From an uncultured Clostridia bacterium (GTDB lineage: Bacteria; Bacillota; Clostridia; Christensenellales; CAG-917), in the NCBI GenBank assembly GCA_934277645.1, contig CAKQUX010000007.1:12906-76905 (forward strand): a DNA stretch of 64,000 nucleotides, written 5' to 3'. The notes beneath the pieces are model-generated. The model made no database searches. It worked only from the letters and a program-made list of their open reading frames with translations, and had not been told where the DNA came from. Made by a program: the position numbers and the translations under genes. Positions 27,215-36,422 of this stretch are shown in pieces. How positions within the stretch are numbered: the first letter of the stretch is position 1; every line of letters starts with the position of its first letter.

Positions 27215-27910
27215 TTGGAAAAGTTAAAGACAGGCATCGGTTATATATCGGCGTGCATTTTAGGCCTTGTTACAATCGTAACGTTATGTTGTCCTTGCAT
27301 TATCGTCAGCGTCAATTTGTCGGACGGAAACGTTCAACAGTTAAAGTACGACGCATTCAAATTTATGGCGAGTTTTAGCGGAGTTAAAGGCGCAGGCGCA
27401 GGAATTTTTAACGGCGTTATCAGCGTGTTTATGCTTGTTATAGGCGCGATACTCCTTTGCTACGCATTGTTTTTGACGCTCGAACATTTCGGCGTTTTGC
27501 ATCTGGAAAAGTTTAAAAAGGTGAAAAAGGCAAGCAGAATTTTAAAACCGTTATGCGTGTCGCAACTTGTGCTGTCGCTTATGTCGTTGGTGCTTTTGGC
27601 TTGTTGCGCAAACAAACTTACCGAAATCAGCGACTTTGCCGTGTATACGTTAGGAGCAGGCGTTGTGGTGTTGTTTATCTTCGCAATTCTTTCCGTTATC
27701 GTGCCTTCGATTTTTGCGAGCGAAAAGAAGTTCTGCTTTAAGAAGTTTAAAATCAAAAGACCCGATTTGAAAAAGATTTTTTCAAAAAGCGGCAAAAAAA
27801 TCGGAAAGCAAAAGGCAGGCGAGAGCGTCGTTGCGGCAACTGTTGTCGACCATAAGGCAGACGAAGCCGATGTTTCTCCCGATTTGACTCAAAGCGGTGA
27901 AGTCGCATAA
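27215..27910 (+). CDS. Four-helix membrane protein of unknown function
   Basis: 231 residues from a TTG at 27215, chosen because GAGGAGGAAAAT precedes it; the in-frame TTG at 27194 lies upstream of that site. Membrane helices lie at ~9-31, 63-88, 113-130 and 142-165, with a small extracellular loop after the first helix and a Lys-rich C-terminal tail of ~60 residues that should be cytoplasmic. I recognise no family. It has its own position between a terminator and an ABC system. Confidence 0.7.
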   Translation: MEKLKTGIGYISACILGLVTIVTLCCPCIIVSVNLSDGNVQQLKYDAFKFMASFSGVKGAGAGIFNGVISVFMLVIGAILLCYALFLTLEHFGVLHLEKFKKVKKASRILKPLCVSQLVLSLMSLVLLACCANKLTEISDFAVYTLGAGVVVLFIFAILSVIVPSIFASEKKFCFKKFKIKRPDLKKIFSKSGKKIGKQKAGESVVAATVVDHKADEADVSPDLTQSGEVA

Positions 27911-28192
27911 AGGGCGGAAAATCAAAACAAAAATCAAGAATTAAATCAAAATTCAATTTTAATCAAATTAAATTTAAATCGGAGTATAGCTGCTGAAAAT
28001 ATTGCTCTGCAAATTAAAACTAAGACGCATTTAATTAAGGCGATAGAAAACCAAAGCAAAATTAAAAGCGACTAACGTTTGGAAATAAAATAAAAAATTA
28101 AAATAAAACAAATCGCACCCAATTAAAACGCGGTTTGTTTTGTTTTATATAGGTGAGATTGGCTCATAATAGCTGTAAATCACGTCATTTTA
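27911..28192. other. AT-rich gap after the membrane protein gene
   Basis: Repeated AAATTAAAA words; contains a terminator (28108-28146). No gene seen. Confidence 0.4.
28108..28146 (+). terminator. Terminator before the ABC exporter genes
   Basis: ACAAATCGC...GCGGTTTGT (one G-U pair), followed by TTTGTTTT. Confidence 0.65.
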
Positions 28193-28221
28193 TTGACTAA
28201 CAAGGCTATTGGTGATAAAAT
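28193..28221 (+). promoter_or_regulatory. Promoter of the ABC exporter genes
   Basis: TTGACT, 17-nt spacer, TAAAAT; AAGGAG and the ATG follow ~40 nt later. Confidence 0.65.
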
Positions 28222-28260
28222 CAATAAGAATAACGTTTACTTTTAAATTAAGGAGTACTT

Positions 28261-29265
28261 ATGCTTACAATAAAACACTTAGTAAAGAGATATCCGCACA
28301 GCGACAGAAAGGCTGTTGACGATATAAATATCGAACTTCGTCCCGGTGAGATTTTCGGCTTTTTAGGACAAAACGGCGCAGGAAAATCAACCACGATAAA
28401 ATGCCTTACGGGTATTCTTCCTTTCGACGAAGGTTCAATCGAGGTTTGCGGCTATGACCTTGCCAAAGACCCTATAAACGCTAAATATAATATCGGTTAC
28501 GTTCCCGACAACCACTCGGTTTACGAAAAACTTACGGGCGTCGAATATGTAAATTACGTTGCCGACCTTTACAGAGTTCCGACAGATATAAGAAAAGAAC
28601 GTCTTGAAAAGTATCTTAAAATATTCAAACTCGAAGCGGCGGCAAACAGACAAATCAAATCGTACTCGCATGGTATGAAACAAAAAATCTGTATCATTGC
28701 GGCTCTTATTCACGAACCTAAACTTTGGGTTTTGGACGAGCCGATGATGGGCCTTGACCCGCAATCGACCGCAGAAATTATCGCTCATATGAGAGAGCAT
28801 TGCGCAAAAGGAAACACTGTTTTCTTCTCGTCGCACAACCTTGACCTTGTTAAGAAACTTTGCCACAGAGTAGCAATAATCAATCAGGGCAAACTTATCG
28901 ATACGTTTGACCTTAAAGATAATCCCGAAAACCAAGAAAACCTCGAAGTCAGATTCTTCAAAATTACGGGAACTTACGAAAAGCGTCTTTTCGACGATTA
29001 TTGCGCGCAAGAAATGTCCGACGTTCGTCCTGACGAAAAAACTCAGGAAATCGATTATGCAAGCAAAGTAGGCGAGAGTGTGGACGTGACGGAAAATAAG
29101 GACGCCAAAAACGAAAACATAGAAGCTCCTTGCGCAGAACCTGAAAAGAAAAAGGAAAGCAAATTGAAAAATTTGTTTAGAAAAAAGGATAAAGCCGCAA
29201 AGGCAGAAACGGTCGAAAATGCCGAAAAAGACGCCGAAATTACAAAAGAGCCTAACGAGGACTAA
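28261..29265 (+). CDS. ABC transporter ATPase with long charged C-terminal tail
   Basis: 334 residues, TTAAGGAGTAC ribosome-binding site. Walker A FLGQNGAGKSTTIK, signature SYSHGMKQKICI, Walker B LWVLDEPMMGLDP and H-loop FFSSHNLDLVK place it with ABC-2 type exporters. After the ~215-residue ATPase core, a short domain and then a tail (~255-334) rich in Lys, Glu and Asp follow, apparently unstructured. Three nt separate it from the membrane partner gene. The substrate is unknown. Confidence 0.88.
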   Translation: MLTIKHLVKRYPHSDRKAVDDINIELRPGEIFGFLGQNGAGKSTTIKCLTGILPFDEGSIEVCGYDLAKDPINAKYNIGYVPDNHSVYEKLTGVEYVNYVADLYRVPTDIRKERLEKYLKIFKLEAAANRQIKSYSHGMKQKICIIAALIHEPKLWVLDEPMMGLDPQSTAEIIAHMREHCAKGNTVFFSSHNLDLVKKLCHRVAIINQGKLIDTFDLKDNPENQENLEVRFFKITGTYEKRLFDDYCAQEMSDVRPDEKTQEIDYASKVGESVDVTENKDAKNENIEAPCAEPEKKKESKLKNLFRKKDKAAKAETVENAEKDAEITKEPNED

Positions 29266-29268
29266 ATT

Positions 29269-30951
29269 ATGTGGAATACAATTTTAACGCTGTTTAAGCT
29301 CGACCTTAAAGCAAGGTTCGGCTCTACCAACGTGTTAAGCACAAAAGAACATATAAAAAGATTTTTAAACATCGTGTTTTCAATTTTACTTTACGGTGTT
29401 TTGGTTGCCTTGATTTATTTTCTTACCGATATGTTCGTAAATAACGGACAACTCGGTAAAGAGTTTTTGGTTTTGGTAACGTTTATTGCGCTCATCGGTC
29501 TTACGATTATCGGAACGGGTAACGTTGTTAAAAATCTTTACTTTTCGGGCGATAACGAGCTTTTGCTCAGATTTCCCGTAAGCGGAAAGGAAGTTCTTAT
29601 CGCAAAATCGATATACTGCTTTATATCGAATATGGTGATATGCTTTTTATTGCTCTTTCCGTTTTATATCATATTCGGAATTTTGATGCACTACAACGCA
29701 CTATACTATTTTCTTTCGATTATAGTTATATTCTTCATTTCGCTTGTGCCGTTTTTAGTTGCAAATCTTATAGCAATTCCTGTTATGCAAATCGTAAACC
29801 ACGTTAAAGACAAGTTCGTGTTTATCTTGATACTTCTCATTTTGTTGCTTTGCGGCGGTTTCATTTTGTATATGCAAATTCTCAGCGAGATTTTGCAATT
29901 TATTCAAAATAACAATATCACCCTTTTCTCGCCACAAGTGACTAAGGGCATAAAGGACTTTGCCACAAACTGCTATCCGTTCAGATTTTATGCCGACATT
30001 TTGGCTTATTCACAAATTAAAGGCGGAGCAGGACAAGTTTTTCTTCACATTTTATACGTTGTATTGATGGAAGCGGTGCTTGCCGTTTGCGCATATTTTA
30101 CAACCGCAAAATGCTATTACAAAACTATTCTTTACGGAATCGAAACGGAAAAGGCGGCTTTAAAAACAAATTGCAAAATTGTCGAACGCTCGCAATTCTC
30201 GGCGCTTCTTCGCCGTGAGTTCTTGCTCATCTTCCGTTCGTTCAACTATTCGTTCCAATATCTCGCTATGGCTGTTGCGGCGCCTGTTATGGTTTATTAC
30301 TGCAACGATCTTGCCGTCGGATACGGACAAAACACGGTCGGCGGAGCAATCGTTCCGGGACTTACGCTTATGGTCATAACGTTGTTTATAACCATTATCG
30401 TTTCGTTTGCCTCAACGACGGTTTCGAGAGAGGGCGCGTGTTTCTATCACACCAAAATTATTCCTGTGTCTTACAGAAATCAAGTTTTGGTCAAATTGTT
30501 TATGTACGGGATAGTCGCAACGGCATCGACGCTTTTAAGTTGTTTGGTGGTCGGAATCGCATTCGGTCCTGCGTTTAAAAACGTCGTCGACGGAGTGGAC
30601 ATCGTTTGCATATTCATTATAGCCGAGATGCTTGTCGTTTCGCTAACTTGTATGTCTATAAGAGTCGACGTCAAACACCCTACGTTTAACGTTTCGGGTG
30701 ACGGCGATATTGTTTCGGCGAACAAAAACGTTGCAATAACGATTTTAGTCGGCGTGGCGATTGCCGTTTTATTCGGCTTGTTCACTATGATTTACAGCGT
30801 CATTCCGTTTACGGTCGGCAACTCGAATTGGTCGCTTGGCGGATACGGACCGTATCTTGTTCTTATGGGAATTTCGGCAGTTATTATGATTATAACCACC
30901 TGCACTTTGTTCCCTACGCTCAGCCGCGATTATCGTGATATAGTCGCATAA
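29269..30951 (+). CDS. ABC-2-type exporter membrane subunit
   Basis: 560 residues with about 12 predicted membrane helices, the first after an amphipathic N-terminal stretch and the last near the C-terminus (~525-545). Large single-chain permeases of this kind pair with ABC-2 ATPases such as the gene 3 nt upstream. I see no motif that defines the substrate; export of a peptide, lipid or drug is possible. Confidence 0.82.
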   Translation: MWNTILTLFKLDLKARFGSTNVLSTKEHIKRFLNIVFSILLYGVLVALIYFLTDMFVNNGQLGKEFLVLVTFIALIGLTIIGTGNVVKNLYFSGDNELLLRFPVSGKEVLIAKSIYCFISNMVICFLLLFPFYIIFGILMHYNALYYFLSIIVIFFISLVPFLVANLIAIPVMQIVNHVKDKFVFILILLILLLCGGFILYMQILSEILQFIQNNNITLFSPQVTKGIKDFATNCYPFRFYADILAYSQIKGGAGQVFLHILYVVLMEAVLAVCAYFTTAKCYYKTILYGIETEKAALKTNCKIVERSQFSALLRREFLLIFRSFNYSFQYLAMAVAAPVMVYYCNDLAVGYGQNTVGGAIVPGLTLMVITLFITIIVSFASTTVSREGACFYHTKIIPVSYRNQVLVKLFMYGIVATASTLLSCLVVGIAFGPAFKNVVDGVDIVCIFIIAEMLVVSLTCMSIRVDVKHPTFNVSGDGDIVSANKNVAITILVGVAIAVLFGLFTMIYSVIPFTVGNSNWSLGGYGPYLVLMGISAVIMIITTCTLFPTLSRDYRDIVA

Positions 30952-30973
30952 CTTAGCCTTTTTGAGGTGTAAA

Positions 30974-32131
30974 TTGAATAAAAAAGGATTGGTCTTGGAA
31001 GGCGGTGGCGCAAAAGGCGCATATCACGTCGGAGTATTGACGGCTCTGTATGAAGCAGGGTACTCTTTTGACGCCGTCGTCGGCACGAGTATCGGAGCTT
31101 TGAACGCCGCAATACTCGCTCAGGACGGTCTTGAAGTTTTAAAGGAATTCTGGCATAGTGTCAGAATTTCTAATATATTCGACGTGGACGACGTTTTTGC
31201 CGCAAGGTTCGTTGAAGAAGGGGCGACAAGAGAGAATATTATCGAAACGCTCAGACTTATGCGACATCCGTTGAAGTTTGTTCAGACAAGCGGCGACCGT
31301 ATGGAGAAATACGTCAAAGAGCGCATTGACCCCGACAGACTGCTTAACGCGCAAATGAAGACGGGCTGTGTGACCTATTGCGTAAACAAGCGTAAGCCTG
31401 TCGAACTTTTTGCGGAAGATATGCCGAAAGAGCGCATCGTCGATTATTTCATCGCAAGCGCGACTTATCCGCTTTACGGCTTTTATGAATTTGACGGCAA
31501 TAAATATATCGACGGCGGCGTTTACGACAATATGCCGATAAATTTAATTGCGTCAAAAGGTTACACCGATTTAATTGCAATTCGCACAAGCACAAAACCA
31601 TTAAAAAACAAAATAAAATACGACGCGAAAGTCAGCTACGTCGTGCCGTCCGAGGAACTTGGCAATATGATTGCGTTTGTTCCGAAAAATATCAATCGGT
31701 GCATAAAAATCGGATATTACGACGGACTTAGGTTTTTGAACGGATATTGGGGCAAAAAGTATTATATAAAGCCGTTTGACAATAATTTATTCGACGACTA
31801 TTTTGTCGGATTGCCTTATGACGAAATGCTTGACGAACTGGACGAAACCAGAATTATAAGAACTTCCGACATAGTCGAACTTAAAGAATTTATAAAAAGC
31901 AACTTCAATGAAAATCTTTCCGACGACGAGTGTATGTTGTCTATTGTCGAACTAATCGCTCTGACGCTCAAAATCGACCGTTTTCAAATTTTTGAGATAG
32001 GCGATTTGCTCAAAGGCATAAAAGAGAAAATCAGACTTTCGCCGCAAACGGATTTTCACCAGATTAAAAATCAAAAACTGAGAAAACTTTGTATTTCGGT
32101 GGCTAAGTATATAGAGGAAACGGATGAATAA
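30974..32131 (+). CDS. Patatin-like phospholipase
   Basis: 385 residues from TTG at 30974, chosen because TTGAGGTG lies just upstream; the in-frame TTG at 30962 would overlap that site. The patatin Ser-Asp dyad is clear: oxyanion motif EGGGAKGAYHVGV, nucleophile elbow GTSIGALNAA and DGGVYDNMP. The family hydrolyses acyl chains from lipids. The C-terminal ~150 residues form a helical extension of unknown role. It overlaps polA by 8 nt. Confidence 0.9.
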   Translation: MNKKGLVLEGGGAKGAYHVGVLTALYEAGYSFDAVVGTSIGALNAAILAQDGLEVLKEFWHSVRISNIFDVDDVFAARFVEEGATRENIIETLRLMRHPLKFVQTSGDRMEKYVKERIDPDRLLNAQMKTGCVTYCVNKRKPVELFAEDMPKERIVDYFIASATYPLYGFYEFDGNKYIDGGVYDNMPINLIASKGYTDLIAIRTSTKPLKNKIKYDAKVSYVVPSEELGNMIAFVPKNINRCIKIGYYDGLRFLNGYWGKKYYIKPFDNNLFDDYFVGLPYDEMLDELDETRIIRTSDIVELKEFIKSNFNENLSDDECMLSIVELIALTLKIDRFQIFEIGDLLKGIKEKIRLSPQTDFHQIKNQKLRKLCISVAKYIEETDE

Positions 32132-34604
32132 AATCATTTTAATCGATTCTAACAGCATTATGCACAGAGCCTATCACGCCTTGCCGACGCTGAATAACGG
32201 CAAGGGGCAGTATACGGGCGCAATTTACGGATTTTTGAATATTTTGTTCAAGCTCATCGAACAAGAAAAGCCGACGCATATAGCGGCGGTTTTCGACGCG
32301 CCGACAAAAACTTTCCGTCACGATATGTACGCCGAATACAAAGGCACGAGAAAGCCGACCGACCCCGAACTTAAAATGCAGTTCGAGCCGATAAAAAAAA
32401 TTCTCAAAATGCTCAACGTTTACACGATTGAACTTGCAGGCTACGAGGCGGACGATTTGGTCGGAACGCTCGCAAGAAAATTCGACGAGCCTACCGTCAT
32501 CGTGACGGGCGACCGCGACAGTTTTCAGCTTGTAGACGATTCGACGACGATAATGTGGACGAAAGTCGGCGTATCTAACGTTGAAAAAGTGGATTTAGAC
32601 TATCTTCGGACTTTGGGCTTCGATTCGACCGAACAGTTTATCGATTATAAGGCTCTTCGCGGCGATTCGTCCGATAACATTCCGGGCATCAAGGGCGTAG
32701 GTGAAAAGACGGCTATGGATTTGCTGGCTAAGTACAAATCACTCGACGGCGTTTTTGAAAATGCAAACGAGATAAGCGGCAAAATCGGCGAAAAGATAAG
32801 AGAAGGCAAAGATAGCGCATATCTGTCAAAAAAACTTGCTACAATCGACACGAACGCTCCGATTGACACGACGCTTGACGACATGAAGATTGACGGCGAT
32901 TATTCGCCGCAACTTGCCGAATATTTGTCCGAACTGCAAATTACTTCTATTTTGAAAAAGCTCGATTTTGCGCCGCAGAAAAAGGAAGTTAAAATCGAAA
33001 ATATCGATTTTGCGAAGTTTAAGAGCATTGTCGAAAACGCAAACGAAATAGCATTTTTCGTTGGCGACGAAATTTCGATTGCGACGGATTGCGACAGCGA
33101 GTATCGTCTTGAAATAAAGCAAGACTTGTTTTCGGACGGCGCAGACGTAAGCGAAGCGTTAAACGTGATTTTTGATTGCTCAAAAAAGGTAATTATGTTC
33201 GACGCTAAAAAGTATTATTTAGAAGGCTTTGTCGCAAAAGAGTTTTTTGACGTTATGATAAGCAGTCATCTTTACTACGGCTCAGAGCCGATAAAGAACT
33301 GTGAGCAAATATTTAACAAAGAAAATTTGAATGCAGGCGCGGCGGCTCTTTTTGAAATATACGAAAAACAAAAAAAACAACTCGTTGCAAATGATGAAGA
33401 AAAACTTCTTAATGTTGAATTTGAACTTGCCATTGTGCTTGCGAATATGCAAAAGCGCGGAGTCGGAATCGACGTAACCGTGCTTGACAGGCTCGAAGTC
33501 GAATATTCAAAAAAGTTAAGCGACATAGATAAAGAAATTTCCGATTTATCGGGTGGCGGCGTAAACGTGGCAAGTCCGAAGCAAATCGCTACTCTTTTGT
33601 TTGAAACCTTAAATTTACCGCACGGAAAGAAGAATAAATCGGGAAGTTATTCCGTCGACGAAGAAACGCTTGTAGAACTTAAAGACGCGCATCCGATTGT
33701 CGGACTAATTTTGCAATACAGAAAAATCGCGAAACTTTTGTCCACTTACGTTACGGGACTTAAATCGGCAATAAGAAACGGCAGAGTGCATACGGATTTC
33801 AACCAAACGATAACCACGACGGGAAGACTGTCGTCGACAAATCCTAATTTGCAGAATATCCCCGTTCGCGGCGAAGACTCGAAGAAAATAAAAAGCGCAT
33901 TTGTGGCAGGCAAAGGAAAAGTTTTGCTTTCTGCCGACTACTCGCAAATTGAACTTAGATTGCTTGCTCATTTTTCTGGCGAAGAAAAACTTATCGAAGC
34001 ATACGCCATGGGGGCAGACATTCACAGCGAAACCGCATCGAAAATTTTCGGAGTGCCGATAAGTGAAGTCACGCCTGCAATGCGAAAAGAAGCGAAAGCC
34101 GTCAACTTTGGCGTCGTTTACGGAATAAGCGATTTCGGCCTTGCAAGGGACGTCGGCATCAGCGTTAAACGAGCAAAGGAATATATAGAAAATTATTACG
34201 CTACGTTCCCTAAGGTGGGGCAATATCTTGACGAGAGCATTAAATTCGCAAGAGAAAACGGATATTCCTTGACGTATTTAAAAAGACGCAGAAGAATCGA
34301 CGGAATCAAATCGCCGAAATTCGTTGAACGCAGTCAAAGCGAAAGATACGCAATGAATACGCCGCTTCAAGGCAGTGCGGCGGATATCGTCAAACTCGCT
34401 ATGATTTCGCTTGAAAAGAAACTTGAAAATTTCAATTCAAAAATGTTGCTTCAAATTCACGACGAACTTATTTTCGAGGTGGACGAATCGGAACTCGAAC
34501 AAGTGAAGCAAATAGTTAAATACGAAATGGAAAACGTCGTCAGCCTTAAAGTTCCGCTTATAGTCGATATGGAGTGGGGCGACAGCTGGGGAAGTTTCGA
34601 TTAG
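32124..34604 (+). CDS. polA: DNA polymerase I
   Basis: 826 residues, GAGGAAACG ribosome-binding site. An N-terminal 5'-3' exonuclease domain (~1-285: AVFDAPTKTFRHDMYAEYKG, ELAGYEADDLVGTLAR, VTGDRDSFQL) is followed by a proofreading-like domain (~290-450) without the usual DEDD residues, so 3'-5' exonuclease is probably absent, as in Taq-type Pol I. The polymerase domain has motif A DYSQIELRLLAHFSG, motif B RKEAKAVNFGVVYG and motif C QIHDELIFEV. Fills gaps and removes RNA primers. coaE and mutM, frequent neighbours, are absent. Confidence 0.97.
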   Translation: MNKIILIDSNSIMHRAYHALPTLNNGKGQYTGAIYGFLNILFKLIEQEKPTHIAAVFDAPTKTFRHDMYAEYKGTRKPTDPELKMQFEPIKKILKMLNVYTIELAGYEADDLVGTLARKFDEPTVIVTGDRDSFQLVDDSTTIMWTKVGVSNVEKVDLDYLRTLGFDSTEQFIDYKALRGDSSDNIPGIKGVGEKTAMDLLAKYKSLDGVFENANEISGKIGEKIREGKDSAYLSKKLATIDTNAPIDTTLDDMKIDGDYSPQLAEYLSELQITSILKKLDFAPQKKEVKIENIDFAKFKSIVENANEIAFFVGDEISIATDCDSEYRLEIKQDLFSDGADVSEALNVIFDCSKKVIMFDAKKYYLEGFVAKEFFDVMISSHLYYGSEPIKNCEQIFNKENLNAGAAALFEIYEKQKKQLVANDEEKLLNVEFELAIVLANMQKRGVGIDVTVLDRLEVEYSKKLSDIDKEISDLSGGGVNVASPKQIATLLFETLNLPHGKKNKSGSYSVDEETLVELKDAHPIVGLILQYRKIAKLLSTYVTGLKSAIRNGRVHTDFNQTITTTGRLSSTNPNLQNIPVRGEDSKKIKSAFVAGKGKVLLSADYSQIELRLLAHFSGEEKLIEAYAMGADIHSETASKIFGVPISEVTPAMRKEAKAVNFGVVYGISDFGLARDVGISVKRAKEYIENYYATFPKVGQYLDESIKFARENGYSLTYLKRRRRIDGIKSPKFVERSQSERYAMNTPLQGSAADIVKLAMISLEKKLENFNSKMLLQIHDELIFEVDESELEQVKQIVKYEMENVVSLKVPLIVDMEWGDSWGSFD

Positions 34605-34762
34605 TATGCCGTAAGTTTTAAGGCGTCGTAAAGTTCGTTTATAGCAATCATTGTCCGACCGCATTTGACACTTTATGGCAAAATCAGCCGTGAAAACGGT
34701 AGATTTATTTGCCTTTTAATGGTAGAATGATAGCAATAAAGAAGATTAAGTGAGGAAAAACG

Positions 34763-35131
34763 ATGAGATACGTTTACTCAAAGGCGCACACCTTTATGTG
34801 TATCGGGGGCGGAAAGACTTTGCAAGTCGGCATTTCGGATTACGCCCAACAAAAGGTAGGAAGAATCAGAAGTATAACTCTTCCTTATGCAGGCGAAACA
34901 ATCGAAAAGGGCGAACCGTTTGCCGAAATAGACGCGGTTGGCGGAAAAATCGAAGTGTTAGCTCCTGCCGATGCAATTATCACCAAAGTCAACCTCGAAC
35001 TCGACGGAAGACCTGAACTTCTCAACCGGGACACCAAAAAGAATTGGATTTGCGAAGTCGAACTTCGCGGACCTATGCCGCTTGAGCTTCTTTCGGAAGA
35101 AAGATACTTAAAGTTCGTGCAGACGCTTTAA
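34763..35131 (+). CDS. GcvH-like barrel-sandwich protein lacking the canonical lipoyl lysine
   Basis: 122 residues, GAGGAAAAACG ribosome-binding site. Matches glycine-cleavage H protein in order: VGISDYAQQKVGRI (H protein VGITDYAQ), LPYAGETIEKGEPFAEID, then LAPADAIITKVNLEL and NWICEVEL. In H proteins the lipoylated Lys lies in an ESVKA loop. Here the aligned residues are D57-A-V-G-G-K62, with Gly60 at the lysine position and a Lys two residues later. Lipoylation is therefore doubtful. No gcvT, gcvP or lipoate ligase gene is nearby. It could be a repurposed carrier or scaffold. Confidence 0.75.
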   Translation: MRYVYSKAHTFMCIGGGKTLQVGISDYAQQKVGRIRSITLPYAGETIEKGEPFAEIDAVGGKIEVLAPADAIITKVNLELDGRPELLNRDTKKNWICEVELRGPMPLELLSEERYLKFVQTL

Positions 35132-35288
35132 TATCTGCTGTCATAAATTTAGCGACTTAATCACAAGTAAAATTAAGGGCAGAATAATCGGCAACCGAAG
35201 TAGTATTTTTAAAATATTCACACAAAATATATAAAGCGTCTATCCGATAAAGTGCTTTAAGTTTAGCCAAAAATTAGAAATTAAGGTA

Positions 35289-35317
35289 TTTACTTATCGA
35301 TATAAGTGTAGTATAAT
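35289..35317 (+). promoter_or_regulatory. Promoter of a small membrane protein gene
   Basis: TTTACT, 17-nt spacer, TATAAT, 21 nt before the ATG; ATGGAGGT ribosome-binding site between. Confidence 0.65.
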
Positions 35318-35338
35318 GCGGATATGGAGGTATGAAAC

Positions 35339-35563
35339 ATGGCAAAAGGTTCAAAAGATTATTTTGGTTTACCAAGAATCGTTAGCATCATTTTGGCAAT
35401 CATTCCTGTAACCGCTTGGTTGCTCGGCATGATTACAAGATTCTCAGAAGGAAAAATTCTTGCAGGTATCATCCGTCTTATCGGTGTCGGATTCATTTTG
35501 TGGATTGTCGACTTGATTATGGTTATTGTAAGCGGAAGAATTTTACGTCTGTTACCAATCTAA
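35339..35563 (+). CDS. Small two-helix membrane protein
   Basis: 74 residues, ATGGAGGTATG ribosome-binding site, own promoter and terminator. Helices at ~13-30 and ~40-64 are joined by a short TRFSEGK loop, with a few charges at each end. It resembles small YqaE/TM2-type membrane proteins only in size and layout. Function unknown. Confidence 0.75.
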   Translation: MAKGSKDYFGLPRIVSIILAIIPVTAWLLGMITRFSEGKILAGIIRLIGVGFILWIVDLIMVIVSGRILRLLPI

Positions 35564-35581
35564 ATTATAACGATAAATAAG

Positions 35582-35606
35582 AACCTGCAACGCAGGTTTT
35601 TATTTT
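35582..35606 (+). terminator. Terminator of the small membrane protein gene
   Basis: AACCTGC-AAC-GCAGGTT followed by TTTATTTT. Confidence 0.8.
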
Positions 35607-35794
35607 ACGTTTTAGCCGCAAATTGTAAAAGTTTGAATTACATACTTATTTAAACCTACAAATTATTTTAGGATAAAGTTAAACGTTTTTAAAAATCGCA
35701 TTAAAATGCAAAATTCTATAAATGCGTAAAAAATCCATAAACAAGTAAAAGTTTAAAAAAAAGGGTTTTACGGTTAAATTTTTTTGCGATTAAA

Positions 35795-35971
35795 TTATTT
35801 TGAATTTTCAGACAATTTCAAAAGATAGTCGTTCGCTTCGTCGAAAGAAGCCACGACTTTTTTTACGCCACCGATTTCTACTGTTAGCGGATAATGCTCG
35901 AACGCCGCTTTTTCAATCGCGTCGTTTAAACTTTCAAATTTATAAGTAATGCCGTTAAAAATTATTTCCAT
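35795..35971 (-). CDS. Small soluble protein of unknown function
   Basis: 58 residues starting MEIIFNGITYKFESL. The start at 35971 is chosen because TTGACA-17-TATATT ends exactly 6 nt before it. A longer in-frame start at 36028 would lie upstream of this promoter and has no ribosome-binding site. The predicted beta-hairpin then helix (FNGITYKFESLNDAIEKAA, VEIGGVKKVVASFDEANDYL) matches no family I know. Confidence 0.55.
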   Translation of the reverse strand: MEIIFNGITYKFESLNDAIEKAAFEHYPLTVEIGGVKKVVASFDEANDYLLKLSENSK

Positions 35972-35977
35972 AGCTAA

Positions 35978-36006
35978 AATATAAATTAACGCTTTTAAAA
36001 TGTCAA
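35978..36006 (-). promoter_or_regulatory. Promoter at a leaderless start (58-residue protein)
   Basis: Minus strand: TTGACA, 17-nt spacer, TATATT, then 6 nt to ATG. No Shine-Dalgarno. Confidence 0.7.
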
Positions 36007-36013
36007 ACGATAT

Positions 36014-36132
36014 GGCAAAACTTAACAACGCAAGTTGATGGTCGAGCGGCGAAACTTAACAATGCAAGTCGACGGTTAAGTGGCAAAACTTGACAACGCA
36101 ATTCGGCAATCAAAAGGCAAAACTTGACAACA
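36014..36132. repeat. 34-bp tandem repeat, four copies
   Basis: GGCRAAACTTRACAAYGCAA begins at 36014, 36048, 36082 and 36116, a constant period of 34 bp; the last copy is truncated. Confidence 0.8.
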
Positions 36133-36133
36133 G

Positions 36134-36165
36134 AAAAACGACTAACCGAAGTCAGTCGTTTTTCT
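36134..36165. terminator. Terminator-like hairpin after the 34-bp repeats
   Basis: AAAACGACT...AGTCGTTTTT, 9-10 bp with A/T tracts. No gene is assigned just before it on either strand. Confidence 0.6.
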
Positions 36166-36367
36166 TAAAGAAATGGAAGGGAAATTAGCTGTTTTAAGAA
36201 ACTCTATCAAGTTTCTAAAAGTAATTTAGCACAAAGCGATAATTTTGTCAATTATTTTCACAAAATTATTCGCTAAATATGCAAGTAAAATATGGTAAAA
36301 ATCTATCTGCGATTTACAAAATAATTTTGTGAAAAATGTTTACCGTTTAACAAATTTTATTTATTGC
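36166..36367. other. AT-rich gap before the ABC exporter pair
   Basis: A hairpin TAAGAAACT...AGTTTCTAA lies at ~36194-36218. No gene seen. Confidence 0.35.
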
Positions 36368-36396
36368 TTGACTAAATTTTTATAATTTGTTATATA
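36368..36396 (+). promoter_or_regulatory. Promoter of the heterodimeric ABC exporter
   Basis: TTGACT, 17-nt spacer, TATATA, followed by AGGTGG and the ATG at 36423. Confidence 0.6.
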
Positions 36397-36422
36397 GAAT
36401 ATTGATAAATAATAGGTGGAAA

